Positions 8,656 through 16,661 of a stretch of 21,261 bases of DNA are shown piece by piece. Source of the DNA: an uncultured Collinsella sp. Lineage in GTDB: Bacteria > Actinomycetota > Coriobacteriia > Coriobacteriales > Coriobacteriaceae. Numbering within the stretch: the first letter of the stretch is position 1; the number at the start of each line of letters is the position of its first letter. The position numbers and the translations under genes are program-made. The stretch spans positions 1-21,261 of the forward strand of contig CAADSV010000101.1 of NCBI GenBank assembly GCA_900751665.1. The letters are read 5' to 3'. Under the pieces are notes generated by a model that was given only the letters and a program-made list of their open reading frames with translations, made no database searches and was not told the origin of the DNA.

Positions 8656-8786
8656 CTTGCGCCCGGGAGGGCCGCATATGAAGTTTATCGCGAGTTCCGC
8701 ACGCAAAGGAAAGCACTTAATGCGCTTTCCGTCTTGCGCAGGACTGTAGAGCAGGAAACTTCATATGCGGCCCTCCCGGGCGCAAG
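8656..8786 (+). repeat. structured repeat element, copy B (31-bp perfect arms)
   Basis: A perfect 31-bp inverted repeat (8656-8686 and 8756-8786) extends to 40 bp (8647-8686 and 8756-8795) if one mismatch at 8655/8787 is allowed. The interior matches copy A on the opposite strand: 69 of 80 aligned positions are identical between 8682-8761 and the reverse complement of 8411-8490. All 11 differences fall in the inner hairpin, here GGAAAGC/GCTTTCC (8708-8714 and 8724-8730), with the lower stem re-registered as CGCAA/TTGCG. The outer arm sequence is unrelated to that of copy A except for the inner AAGTTT/AAACTT. The extended arm runs into the 3' half of the pnp terminator. Confidence 0.9.
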
Positions 8787-8818
8787 AAAAAGGGCGACCC
8801 CTGTCTGGAGTCGCCCTT
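8787..8818 (-). terminator. intrinsic terminator of pnp
   Basis: On the minus strand AAGGGCGAC pairs with GTCGCCCTT (8810-8818 and 8790-8798), a 9-bp GC-rich stem with an 11-nt loop, followed by a run of five T (8791-8787). It begins about 23 nt after the pnp stop codon. Confidence 0.88.
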
Positions 8819-8841
8819 GCGGTGCTGCTTATGTGCGGCTG

Positions 8842-11088
<2,247 letters not shown>

Positions 11089-11102
11089 TGTTCTCCTTTA
11101 CC

Positions 11103-11123
11103 CCACAGGCCCCTTGCCTGCGG
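11103..11123 (-). promoter_or_regulatory. hairpin directly before the pnp ribosome binding site
   Basis: On the minus strand CCGCAGGC pairs with GCCTGTGG over 8 bp (one G-T pair) around a 5-nt loop. It ends a few nucleotides before the AAAGGAG of pnp. pnp leaders in other bacteria are autoregulatory targets; a similar role here is inference. Confidence 0.5.
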
Positions 11124-11156
11124 GCTTCTCATGTGACGCGGGCCCCCTGCCCCCGC

Positions 11157-11183
11157 CACGCTCCAGAGCGTGATTGTTCACGC
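11157..11183 (-). promoter_or_regulatory. two competing hairpins in the pnp leader
   Basis: The segment GCGTG at 11168-11172 can pair with either neighbour. One option is CACGCT/AGCGTG (11157-11162 with 11167-11172, loop of 4). The other is GCGTGA/TCACGC (11168-11173 with 11178-11183, loop of 4). The two are mutually exclusive and lie just after the rpsO terminator, as expected for a switchable leader, but no ligand or protein site can be identified. Confidence 0.4.
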
Positions 11184-11191
11184 CCTTACAC

Positions 11192-11223
11192 AAAAAGAGC
11201 GCCCCGCTGCGCAGGACGCTCTT
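11192..11223 (-). terminator. terminator-like hairpin between rpsO and pnp
   Basis: On the minus strand AAGAGCG pairs with CGCTCTT (11217-11223 and 11195-11201), followed by a T run at 11196-11192. Inner CC/GG pairs can extend the stem past a one-base mismatch. It begins 15 nt after the rpsO stop. It may end some transcripts after rpsO and lower readthrough into pnp. Confidence 0.8.
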
Positions 11224-11237
11224 AGCATGTACAAATC

Positions 11238-11516
11238 CTACTGGATGTTGTCGCGGATGCCCAGAGCCTTGATGAGCTCACGGTACTCGACGATGTCGTT
11301 CTTCTTGATGTAGGAGAGAAGACGACGACGACGGCCGACGAGCATGAGCAGACCGCGACGGGTGTGGAAGTCCTTCTGGTGGGACTTCATGTGCTCGGTC
11401 AGCTCCTTGATGCGCTCGGACAGGATGGCGACCTGAACCTTGGGGTTACCGGTGTCGACCGGGGTGTTACCGAACTGGGCAGTCAGCTCCGCCTTGCGCT
11501 CTTTGGAAACAGTCAT
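11238..11516 (-). CDS. rpsO: 30S ribosomal protein S15
   Basis: S15 binds 16S rRNA in the central domain during assembly of the 30S platform. The protein has 92 residues, close to the usual 88-90. Family hallmarks are GNPKVQVAILSERIKELTEH in the middle of helix 1, HQKDFHTRRGLLMLVGRRRRLL at about 50-72, and Y-R-x-L-I-K-A-LGIR at the end. The start is the ATG at 11516 (MTVSKERK) with AAAGGTGA 4 nt upstream; an open frame continues 32 codons further but is leader sequence. It is followed by a terminator-like hairpin and pnp, the widespread arrangement. The 138-nt leader has competing hairpins and a possible promoter. Confidence 0.98.
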   Translation of the reverse strand: MTVSKERKAELTAQFGNTPVDTGNPKVQVAILSERIKELTEHMKSHQKDFHTRRGLLMLVGRRRRLLSYIKKNDIVEYRELIKALGIRDNIQ

Positions 11517-11536
11517 TGTTTCACCTTTCGTTTTAC

Positions 11537-11562
11537 GTCGCCCACGGGCGACTCGATTCGCC
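11537..11562 (-). promoter_or_regulatory. competing hairpins in the rpsO leader (possible S15 autoregulatory site)
   Basis: The segment GGCGA at 11547-11551 (plus-strand letters) can pair with GTCGCC at 11537-11542 (6 bp, 4-nt loop) or with TCGCC at 11558-11562 (5 bp). The structures exclude each other and sit 20-46 nt before the start codon. S15 represses its own mRNA through leader structures that differ between phyla, so this is a reasonable but untested candidate. Confidence 0.42.
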
Positions 11563-11621
11563 TCGGACTGGGAAGCCGCCGGTGGAGCGAGCAACCAAGG
11601 TCGAGGTACCAACAGGTCGGT

Positions 11622-11630
11622 ATGTTACCA
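11622..11630 (-). promoter_or_regulatory. possible extended -10 promoter of rpsO
   Basis: On the minus strand TGGTAACAT combines an extended-minus-10 TGN with TAACAT (4 of 6 matches to TATAAT). No good -35 lies 16-18 nt upstream. It would give a leader of roughly 100 nt for rpsO and separate rpsO-pnp from the recO operon. Confidence 0.33.
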
Positions 11631-11654
11631 CAAGCAGCCCGCGCCCGCGCATCA

Positions 11655-12404
11655 TCACCGACCCAACATGAATTCCATCGCGCGGAGGCGCTGATCGGCA
11701 TGTGTTGCCGCCCAGACATGCGAAAGCCCCAACAAAAAGGCGGCAGTATGGGGATCGATCCTCTCGGCCATGAGCGCATCGAAGGTCATGGACATGAGGG
11801 CGCGCAGCCATGCGACCTCGCCGGTTGAGACCAACTCGGCGCCCGGAACACTCGACGCGCATGAGCCGCACATGAGGCCGCCCGCCTGGGGCGAAAAATA
11901 CGACAGCATGGGGTCTCCGCACAGCACGCATGCCGTGAAATCGGGTCGGTAACCAACATGCGACAGCAGTTTAAAGACAAAAGCCGCCACGAGCAGGTCC
12001 ATATGTGCCGAGTCGAGCCCGCTGCCGACAAGCGTGAGCGCCCGCTGCGTGATTGCAAAGGTAAATGGATCCTCGGCATCCTCGAACGAGCACACGCGCG
12101 CAACCTCGGCAATCGCGCTGGCGGCACAGGTCGTCTCGTAGTCAGGAGCAGCACTGAGCGGCGCCTCCATAAGCTCCGCCTGAGAAACCACGTCGAGCGA
12201 TCGACCATGCGCCAACAGCATATCAACGGTGCAGAAGAGCTCGCAGCGTGCGGCCAGGCGACCGCCAGGCTTCCGTGCACCCTTGGCCACGGCACGCACC
12301 TGCCGCCCCCGTTCGTCGAGCATCGTCAAGATCAAATCGGTTTCCTTGAGCTTAGTCTTGTCGAGGACGAGCACCTTTGTGCGATATGTGCGAGAGCCTG
12401 CCAT
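11655..12404 (-). CDS. recO: DNA repair protein RecO
   Basis: RecO is a recombination mediator that anneals SSB-coated strands and loads RecA together with RecR. It has 249 residues, typical length. An N-terminal OB fold (about 1-80) begins RTYRTKVLVLDKTKLKETD, with the family GxxxPGG-like KGARKPGGRLA at 41-52. The helical C-terminal part carries a zinc-binding set C159-VL-C162 and C179-GS-C182. It starts at the ATG at 12404, 12 nt after the era stop, the usual era-recO order. No recognisable Shine-Dalgarno precedes it. An 8-bp stem (12406-12413 with 12424-12431) ends right before the ATG and includes the last era codons, so translation probably depends on ribosomes finishing era. Confidence 0.96.
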   Translation of the reverse strand: MAGSRTYRTKVLVLDKTKLKETDLILTMLDERGRQVRAVAKGARKPGGRLAARCELFCTVDMLLAHGRSLDVVSQAELMEAPLSAAPDYETTCAASAIAEVARVCSFEDAEDPFTFAITQRALTLVGSGLDSAHMDLLVAAFVFKLLSHVGYRPDFTACVLCGDPMLSYFSPQAGGLMCGSCASSVPGAELVSTGEVAWLRALMSMTFDALMAERIDPHTAAFLLGLSHVWAATHADQRLRAMEFMLGR

Positions 12405-12405
12405 G

Positions 12406-12431
12406 AACGCCGAGGCTTAATCTTCGGCGTT
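12406..12431 (-). promoter_or_regulatory. stem-loop spanning the era stop and the recO start region
   Basis: On the minus strand AACGCCGA pairs perfectly with TCGGCGTT around a 10-nt loop that contains the era stop codon. The stem ends one base before the recO ATG, in a place where a ribosome binding site would normally be. Confidence 0.5.
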
Positions 12432-13487
12432 ATAGCCAAAGCGGCGGATCTGCGCCTCGTCATCGCGCCAGCCGGCCTTGACCTTCACGTCGAGCTCCAA
12501 AAAGACCTGCGTGCCAAAGATGCGCTCAAGATCGCGACGGGCGTCGATACCGATATGTTTAATCATCTCGCCGCCTTTGCCGATGATGATGCCCTTCTGC
12601 CCTTCGCGCTCGACGTAAATCGTGGCGTGCACGCGCAGGAGCTTCTTAGTCTGCTCGAGCGCGTCACAGATGACGCCCACGGAGTGAGGGATCTCGTCGC
12701 GAGTGCGACGCAGGACCTTCTCGCGCACAAACTCGGCCACGAGGGTTTCGTCGGACGCGTCGGTGCCCATGTCCTCGGGGAACCAGCGCGGGCCCTCGGG
12801 CAAAAAGCGAGCGACGGTCTCGATAAACGCATCGACGTTGAAGTTCTTGACCGACGACGTCACGATTTCATCGTCGTATTCCATAAGCTCGTGGGCTGCC
12901 TTAAGCTGCTCCATGACCTGTGCGGGGTCGGCCTCGTCGGCCTTCGTGAGCACCAGGACCTTTTTGGAGCGGGCATTCTTGACGCGCTCGGCGACCCAGG
13001 CGTCCCCCCTGCCGATGGGTTTGGTGGCGTCGATCAGAAACGCGACGACGTCTACGTCATTGAGCTCAAACAGGGCACTCTTATTAAGCTCGGAGCCCAG
13101 GCCGTCCTTGGGCTTGTGGATACCCGGCGTATCAACGAAGACCAGCTGGTAACCGGGGCGGTTGACCACGGCGCGCATACGGCGGCGGGTCGTCTGGGCC
13201 ACCGGAGAGGTAATGGCGACCTTCTTGCCGTAACAGGCGTTGAGCAGCGTGGACTTGCCGGCGTTGGGGCGACCGACCAGGGCCACAAAGCCGCTGCGGA
13301 AACCGGGTTCCACGTCGCCAAAGCCCGCTAGGCTCTCATCCTCGTCGCACAGGGCATCGAGCTCCTCGTCGCTCATACCCTCAAACGGGTCGAACTCCTC
13401 GACTTCGTCAAACGAATCGGCACCTTCAGCCTCGTCCAGGACCTCGTCATCCAAAACTTCATCGGTAGGCTGCATATTGTCGGACAT
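12417..13487 (-). CDS. era: GTPase Era with acidic N-terminal extension
   Basis: Era is an essential GTPase that binds the 3' end of 16S rRNA and checks 30S maturation. The 356 residues exceed the usual ~300 because of an Asp/Glu-rich N-terminal extension of about 60 residues. The GTPase motifs are G1 GRPNAGKS (72-79), the switch TTRRRMR (99-105), G3 DTPG (119-122) and G5 SS at 211-212. G4 reads TKAD (181-184) instead of NKxD; I recall Thr here in other actinobacterial Era proteins. The KH domain has GKGG at 303-306 and ends with the conserved VKVKAGWRDDE. Start choice is supported by AAAGGGA before the ATG at 13487; Met38 would be an alternative without the extension. It lies between dgkA (12-nt gap) and recO. 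Confidence 0.96.
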   Translation of the reverse strand: MSDNMQPTDEVLDDEVLDEAEGADSFDEVEEFDPFEGMSDEELDALCDEDESLAGFGDVEPGFRSGFVALVGRPNAGKSTLLNACYGKKVAITSPVAQTTRRRMRAVVNRPGYQLVFVDTPGIHKPKDGLGSELNKSALFELNDVDVVAFLIDATKPIGRGDAWVAERVKNARSKKVLVLTKADEADPAQVMEQLKAAHELMEYDDEIVTSSVKNFNVDAFIETVARFLPEGPRWFPEDMGTDASDETLVAEFVREKVLRRTRDEIPHSVGVICDALEQTKKLLRVHATIYVEREGQKGIIIGKGGEMIKHIGIDARRDLERIFGTQVFLELDVKVKAGWRDDEAQIRRFGYNAED

Positions 13488-13499
13488 GAAAATCCCTTT

Positions 13500-13877
13500 C
13501 TAAATAAAGTCGAGCGCGTGGGCAAAGACAAGCAAACCCACGATCGCGGCGGTAATGGAAAGAACGTATACAGAGGCAGCGGCGATATCCTTCGCGCGCT
13601 TGGCCAGCGGATGCAGCTCCTGGGTCGCGAGGTCGACAATCGCCTCCATAGCGGTATTGCACAGCTCGCCGTGAATCACCAGGCCGCAGCAGATGATGAC
13701 CGTAGCCCACTCGGCAATATCGAGCCCCACGATGCAGCCGGCAATGACGGTGCACACGCCCGCCACGAGCATGACCTTGATATTGCGCTCGGTCTTGACG
13801 GCGGTGACGAAGCCCTCCATGGCGTATGAGAACGACTTTAAAAAGGACGGATGGTCCTTGTTCGATCCGGGAATCAT
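13500..13877 (-). CDS. dgkA: undecaprenol/diacylglycerol kinase (DgkA family)
   Basis: This is a small integral membrane kinase of 125 residues. In Gram-positive bacteria this family mainly phosphorylates undecaprenol, returning it to the lipid carrier pool for wall synthesis. The active-site signature is present: E71-LC-NTAME78 followed by VDLATQELHPLAKRAKDIAA (81-100). Three hydrophobic helices lie near 33-51, 56-72 and 101-120. The start is the ATG at 13877, with AGGAG 6 nt upstream that overlaps the ybeY stop (TAGGAG). The phoH-ybeY-dgkA-era order is widely conserved. Undecaprenol rather than diacylglycerol as substrate is inferred from the phylum, not visible in the sequence. Confidence 0.94.
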   Translation of the reverse strand: MIPGSNKDHPSFLKSFSYAMEGFVTAVKTERNIKVMLVAGVCTVIAGCIVGLDIAEWATVIICCGLVIHGELCNTAMEAIVDLATQELHPLAKRAKDIAAASVYVLSITAAIVGLLVFAHALDFI

Positions 13878-13886
13878 AGACGGCTC

Positions 13887-14396
13887 CTAGTCGTGGGCAT
13901 GATTGGTTATGGGACCGACGTGGACCAGCTTGGGGTCCTCGCCGCGCTCAAGCGCCAGGTCGCGCAGGATGGCATCCTCGCGTGCCTCCATGACCTCGGC
14001 CTCATCGTCCTCGATGTGGTCGTAACCCAGCAGGTGCAGCATTCCGTGCACGAGCATCAGTCGGCACTCATCGGCGGGGCTGTTGCCAAAGCCGGGGGCC
14101 TGGCGGGCAATGACCTGCGGGGCAAGGATAATATCGCCGAGCTCGAGCGTCTCGTCGGCGGGAATGTCCTCGTCAAAGGCTGAGTCGCATTCAAACGAGA
14201 GGACATCGGTGGTGCGGTCGATACCGCGCCACTTGTGGTTGAGCTCGTGCATCTCGTCCTCATCGACATACGAAAGGGAAATCTCGACCTCACGCTCAAC
14301 GCCCTCGGCGGCAAGCACAAATCCGCAGATGTGCTCCACCTCCTGGGCATCGAGCAGCGTATAGAGCTCGGCATCGTTGCTGATCAATACACTCAA
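13887..14396 (-). CDS. ybeY: endoribonuclease YbeY (16S rRNA maturation)
   Basis: YbeY is a metal-dependent RNase that takes part in 16S rRNA 3'-end maturation and ribosome quality control. The protein has 169 residues. The signature HGMLHLLGYDH at 117-127 supplies the metal ligands H117, H121 and H127. ELNHKWRGIDRTTDVLSF at 51-68 and LGDIILAP at 86-93 are family blocks. The C-terminal 30 residues are a less conserved extension. The start is TTG at 14396, supported by AAAGGAG 5 nt upstream inside phoH and by TTGA overlap with the phoH stop (4-nt overlap). The ribosome-maturation genes ybeY and era sit in the same operon, as in many bacteria. Confidence 0.96.
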   Translation of the reverse strand: MSVLISNDAELYTLLDAQEVEHICGFVLAAEGVEREVEISLSYVDEDEMHELNHKWRGIDRTTDVLSFECDSAFDEDIPADETLELGDIILAPQVIARQAPGFGNSPADECRLMLVHGMLHLLGYDHIEDDEAEVMEAREDAILRDLALERGEDPKLVHVGPITNHAHD

Positions 14397-15379
14397 CGGG
14401 ACTCCTTTCGGTCGCGCGAGCGCTGCTCACACACGTCATCATAAGCATCGTAGGCCTCGACGATGCGCCCCACCAGGGCATGGCGCACCACATCGGCGCG
14501 CTCCAGGTGAGAAAACGTCACATCGTCGACACGGCCCAAAATCTTCTCAACGTCGGCAAGACCGCCACGACGACCCACCAGGTCACGCTGGCTCAGGTCG
14601 CCGGTAATCACGAACTTGGAATTAAAACCCAGGCGCGTCAGGAACATCTTCATCTGCTCGGGCGTCGTGTTTTGTGCCTCATCGAGCACCACAAAGGCAT
14701 CGCTCAGCGTTCGACCGCGCATGTAGGCGAGCGGGGCGATCTCGATTACGCCACGCTCCATAAGCTCATCGGTGCGTTCGCGATCCATCATGTCAAAGAG
14801 GGCATCGTAGAGCGGTCGCATATACGGGTCGATCTTTTCCTCGAGAGTGCCGGGCAAAAAGCCCAGGTTCTCCCCCGCCTCGACAACCGGGCGCGTCAGG
14901 ATCAGGCGGCCTACCTCATGACGCTTGAGCGCGGCGACGGCGAGCGCCATGGCCAGATAGGTTTTACCGGTACCGGCGGGACCGAGGCCAAACGTGATGG
15001 TATGCGAGCGAATGGCATCCACATAGCGCTTTTGACCGAGCGTCTTGGGGCGGATGACGCGACCGCGATACGACAGCAGCACGTCGTCGCGCAGCGACGA
15101 GGCATCATGCTCGCCGTCGCGCAGAACGGTCAGACAGCGCGAGACGTCTTCGGCAGAAAGCGTACGCCCGGCAGCAGCCTCACGAAAGGCATGTTCGAAA
15201 AAACGCGCGACCAGCTCGACCTCATCCGGATCGCCACTCACGGCAACCCTGTCACCGCGGGCAACCACATGGGCGCGCACCAGTTTCTCGAGTGCACGAA
15301 GGACGCCGTCGCCGGCGCCCAAAACGCGCGAGGGGTCGATACCCTCGGGAACGGTAAGTCTAATCTTCGAGGCTTCCAT
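14393..15379 (-). CDS. phoH: PhoH family ATPase
   Basis: PhoH-like proteins are P-loop ATPases related to helicase cores and often encoded next to ybeY; their cellular role is probably in RNA metabolism but not settled. With the start at 15379 the protein has 328 residues, the usual size. Walker A is GPAGTGKT (133-140) and Walker B is VVLDEAQNTT (230-239). The sensor-like FVITGDLSQRDLV follows at 256-268. The N-terminal 90 residues resemble the KH-like domain of the family. The ATG at 15379 has GGGAGG only 3 nt upstream. The frame is open for 35 more codons, but those overlap mtaB and are not conserved in type. The start lies 20 nt inside mtaB, and the stop overlaps ybeY by 4 nt. Confidence 0.95.
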   Translation of the reverse strand: MEASKIRLTVPEGIDPSRVLGAGDGVLRALEKLVRAHVVARGDRVAVSGDPDEVELVARFFEHAFREAAAGRTLSAEDVSRCLTVLRDGEHDASSLRDDVLLSYRGRVIRPKTLGQKRYVDAIRSHTITFGLGPAGTGKTYLAMALAVAALKRHEVGRLILTRPVVEAGENLGFLPGTLEEKIDPYMRPLYDALFDMMDRERTDELMERGVIEIAPLAYMRGRTLSDAFVVLDEAQNTTPEQMKMFLTRLGFNSKFVITGDLSQRDLVGRRGGLADVEKILGRVDDVTFSHLERADVVRHALVGRIVEAYDAYDDVCEQRSRDRKESR

Positions 15380-16652
15380 GAACCTCCCTGCGTGCATGGA
15401 CCAAGCCGGAATCATCGACTCCGATGATAGCAACATCGAGCAGGCACGGGGCTGTGAGTCCACAGGTATCATCGAGACGGGCATGATGGAACGAGCCGAG
15501 CGTCAGGTTGTCGCCATACTCGAGCACCGCACGCTCGACCGTGCCCACGCGGCGGCGGGCATCGGCGATCGCAAGCTCCTGTGCGGCGGCGCGCATGCGA
15601 CGGCTGCGCTCGGCCATGACCTCAGGAGGTACCTGGTCGGGCATGTCGGCGGCGAGGGTGCCGGGGCGCTTGCTATAGCGGAACACGTGCATGCGCGAAA
15701 AGCCCACGCGACGGCACAGCGCCAGCGACTCCTCGAACTCCTCGTCCGTCTCGCCAGGAAAACCGACGATGACATCGCACGAAAGTGCAGCCTGGGGCAG
15801 GTTAGCGCGAATCATGCGCACCGTGTCCTCGAACGCCTCGGCGCTATAGGGACGGCCCATGCGATGCAGTGTCGCCGTGCAGCCAGACTGCACGGGCAGG
15901 TGCAAAAACGGGGCGATACGCTTCGGGTAGCGAGCCATAACCTTGAGCAAGCGCTCGGAAATATCCATGGGTTCCACCGAGGAGATGCGCACGTGAGCAA
16001 TCTCGGTGCGCTCCATGATGGCCTGGAGCAGCTCATCGATCTCGACATGTTCGTCGGTCGCACTCTTGCCGTCATAGGCGCCCAGGTTCACGCCGGTCAG
16101 CACGACCTCGGGCACACCGGCCTCCTGGGCTTCACGCACCTGTTCGAGCACGGACTCGACGGGCACGGAACGCTCGGGGCCGCGGGCCTTCCACACGATG
16201 CAATAGGTGCAGCGGTGGGTGCAGCCATCCTGGATTTTCACACCCAGCCGCGAACGACCGAGCGCATCGACCACGTCGCCATCGCTGCAGGCGGGCACGC
16301 TATCGGATTCGACACCCAGCGCCTCGCAGACGCGCTCGGCGACGTCAATCTTGGACGGTTCAGCGATCACGCGATCGGAGAGCTCCAGCAGCTCCTCGGG
16401 ATGCAGGTTGACGACGCAGCCGGTTACGACCACGTAAGGCTCGCCCGGATAGGCCAGGGCGTGACGGACGGCCTTGCGGGTCTTGGCCTCGGCCTCCCCC
16501 GTCACGGCACAGGTATTGATAACGATCAGATCGGCGTCCTGGGGCTCCACCATCGCAAAGCCCAGGCGCATAAGATCGGCAGTGATACGGTCGGACTCAA
16601 CCCGGTTGACACGACAACCGAGGTTGACGACGGAAATATGGGGTGCGAGCAC
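15360..16652 (-). CDS. mtaB: tRNA (t6A37) C2-methylthiotransferase MtaB
   Basis: This radical-SAM enzyme converts t6A to ms2t6A at position 37 of tRNAs that read ANN codons. The protein has 430 residues. N-terminal UPF0004 domain cysteines are C13 (VNLGCRVNRVESD), C48 (INTCAVTGEAEAKTRK) and C79 (VTGCVV). The radical-SAM motif is C144-THR-C148-TY-C151, followed by IVWKARGPERS. The LGCRVN start and the CAVT segment are typical of MtaB rather than MiaB or RimO. A TRAM-like region occupies the C-terminus. The start is GTG at 16652 with AAGGAG 5 nt upstream, which includes the dnaJ stop (TAAGGAG). Its last codons contain the phoH ribosome binding site. Confidence 0.94.
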   Translation of the reverse strand: MLAPHISVVNLGCRVNRVESDRITADLMRLGFAMVEPQDADLIVINTCAVTGEAEAKTRKAVRHALAYPGEPYVVVTGCVVNLHPEELLELSDRVIAEPSKIDVAERVCEALGVESDSVPACSDGDVVDALGRSRLGVKIQDGCTHRCTYCIVWKARGPERSVPVESVLEQVREAQEAGVPEVVLTGVNLGAYDGKSATDEHVEIDELLQAIMERTEIAHVRISSVEPMDISERLLKVMARYPKRIAPFLHLPVQSGCTATLHRMGRPYSAEAFEDTVRMIRANLPQAALSCDVIVGFPGETDEEFEESLALCRRVGFSRMHVFRYSKRPGTLAADMPDQVPPEVMAERSRRMRAAAQELAIADARRRVGTVERAVLEYGDNLTLGSFHHARLDDTCGLTAPCLLDVAIIGVDDSGLVHARREVHGSLED

Positions 16653-16661
16653 ACGGGCTCC

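Larger units (their letters stand above)
8193..8841. other. 649-bp non-coding region between pnp and rnj
   Basis: This is the only long gene-free stretch in the window. From the pnp side it holds the pnp terminator (8787-8818), repeat copy B (8656-8786), an AT-rich spacer (8522-8655) with small palindromes AGATATCT (8577-8584) and AGATCT (8587-8592), repeat copy A (8381-8521), and about 190 nt of rnj upstream sequence. The rnj side contains a hairpin TGCATC/GATGCA (8281-8300) and a 7-bp inverted repeat CCGACGG/CCGTCGG (8235-8241 and 8261-8267). Open frames crossing the region are not protein-like. I found no convincing -35/-10 pair for rnj, although one must presumably exist here because pnp ends in a terminator. 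Confidence 0.8.

Noticed and set aside
8381..8786. The paired element as a CRISPR array, an integron attC site or a classical miniature transposon
   Set aside because: There are only two units in opposite orientation and no spacers. In attC sites the ends are conserved, whereas here the inside is. A miniature transposon should have common terminal repeats, which the two copies lack.
15380..15484. A 35-residue N-terminal extension of PhoH
   Set aside because: It would overlap mtaB by 125 nt and has no ribosome binding site; the ATG at 15379 has GGGAGG in front of it.
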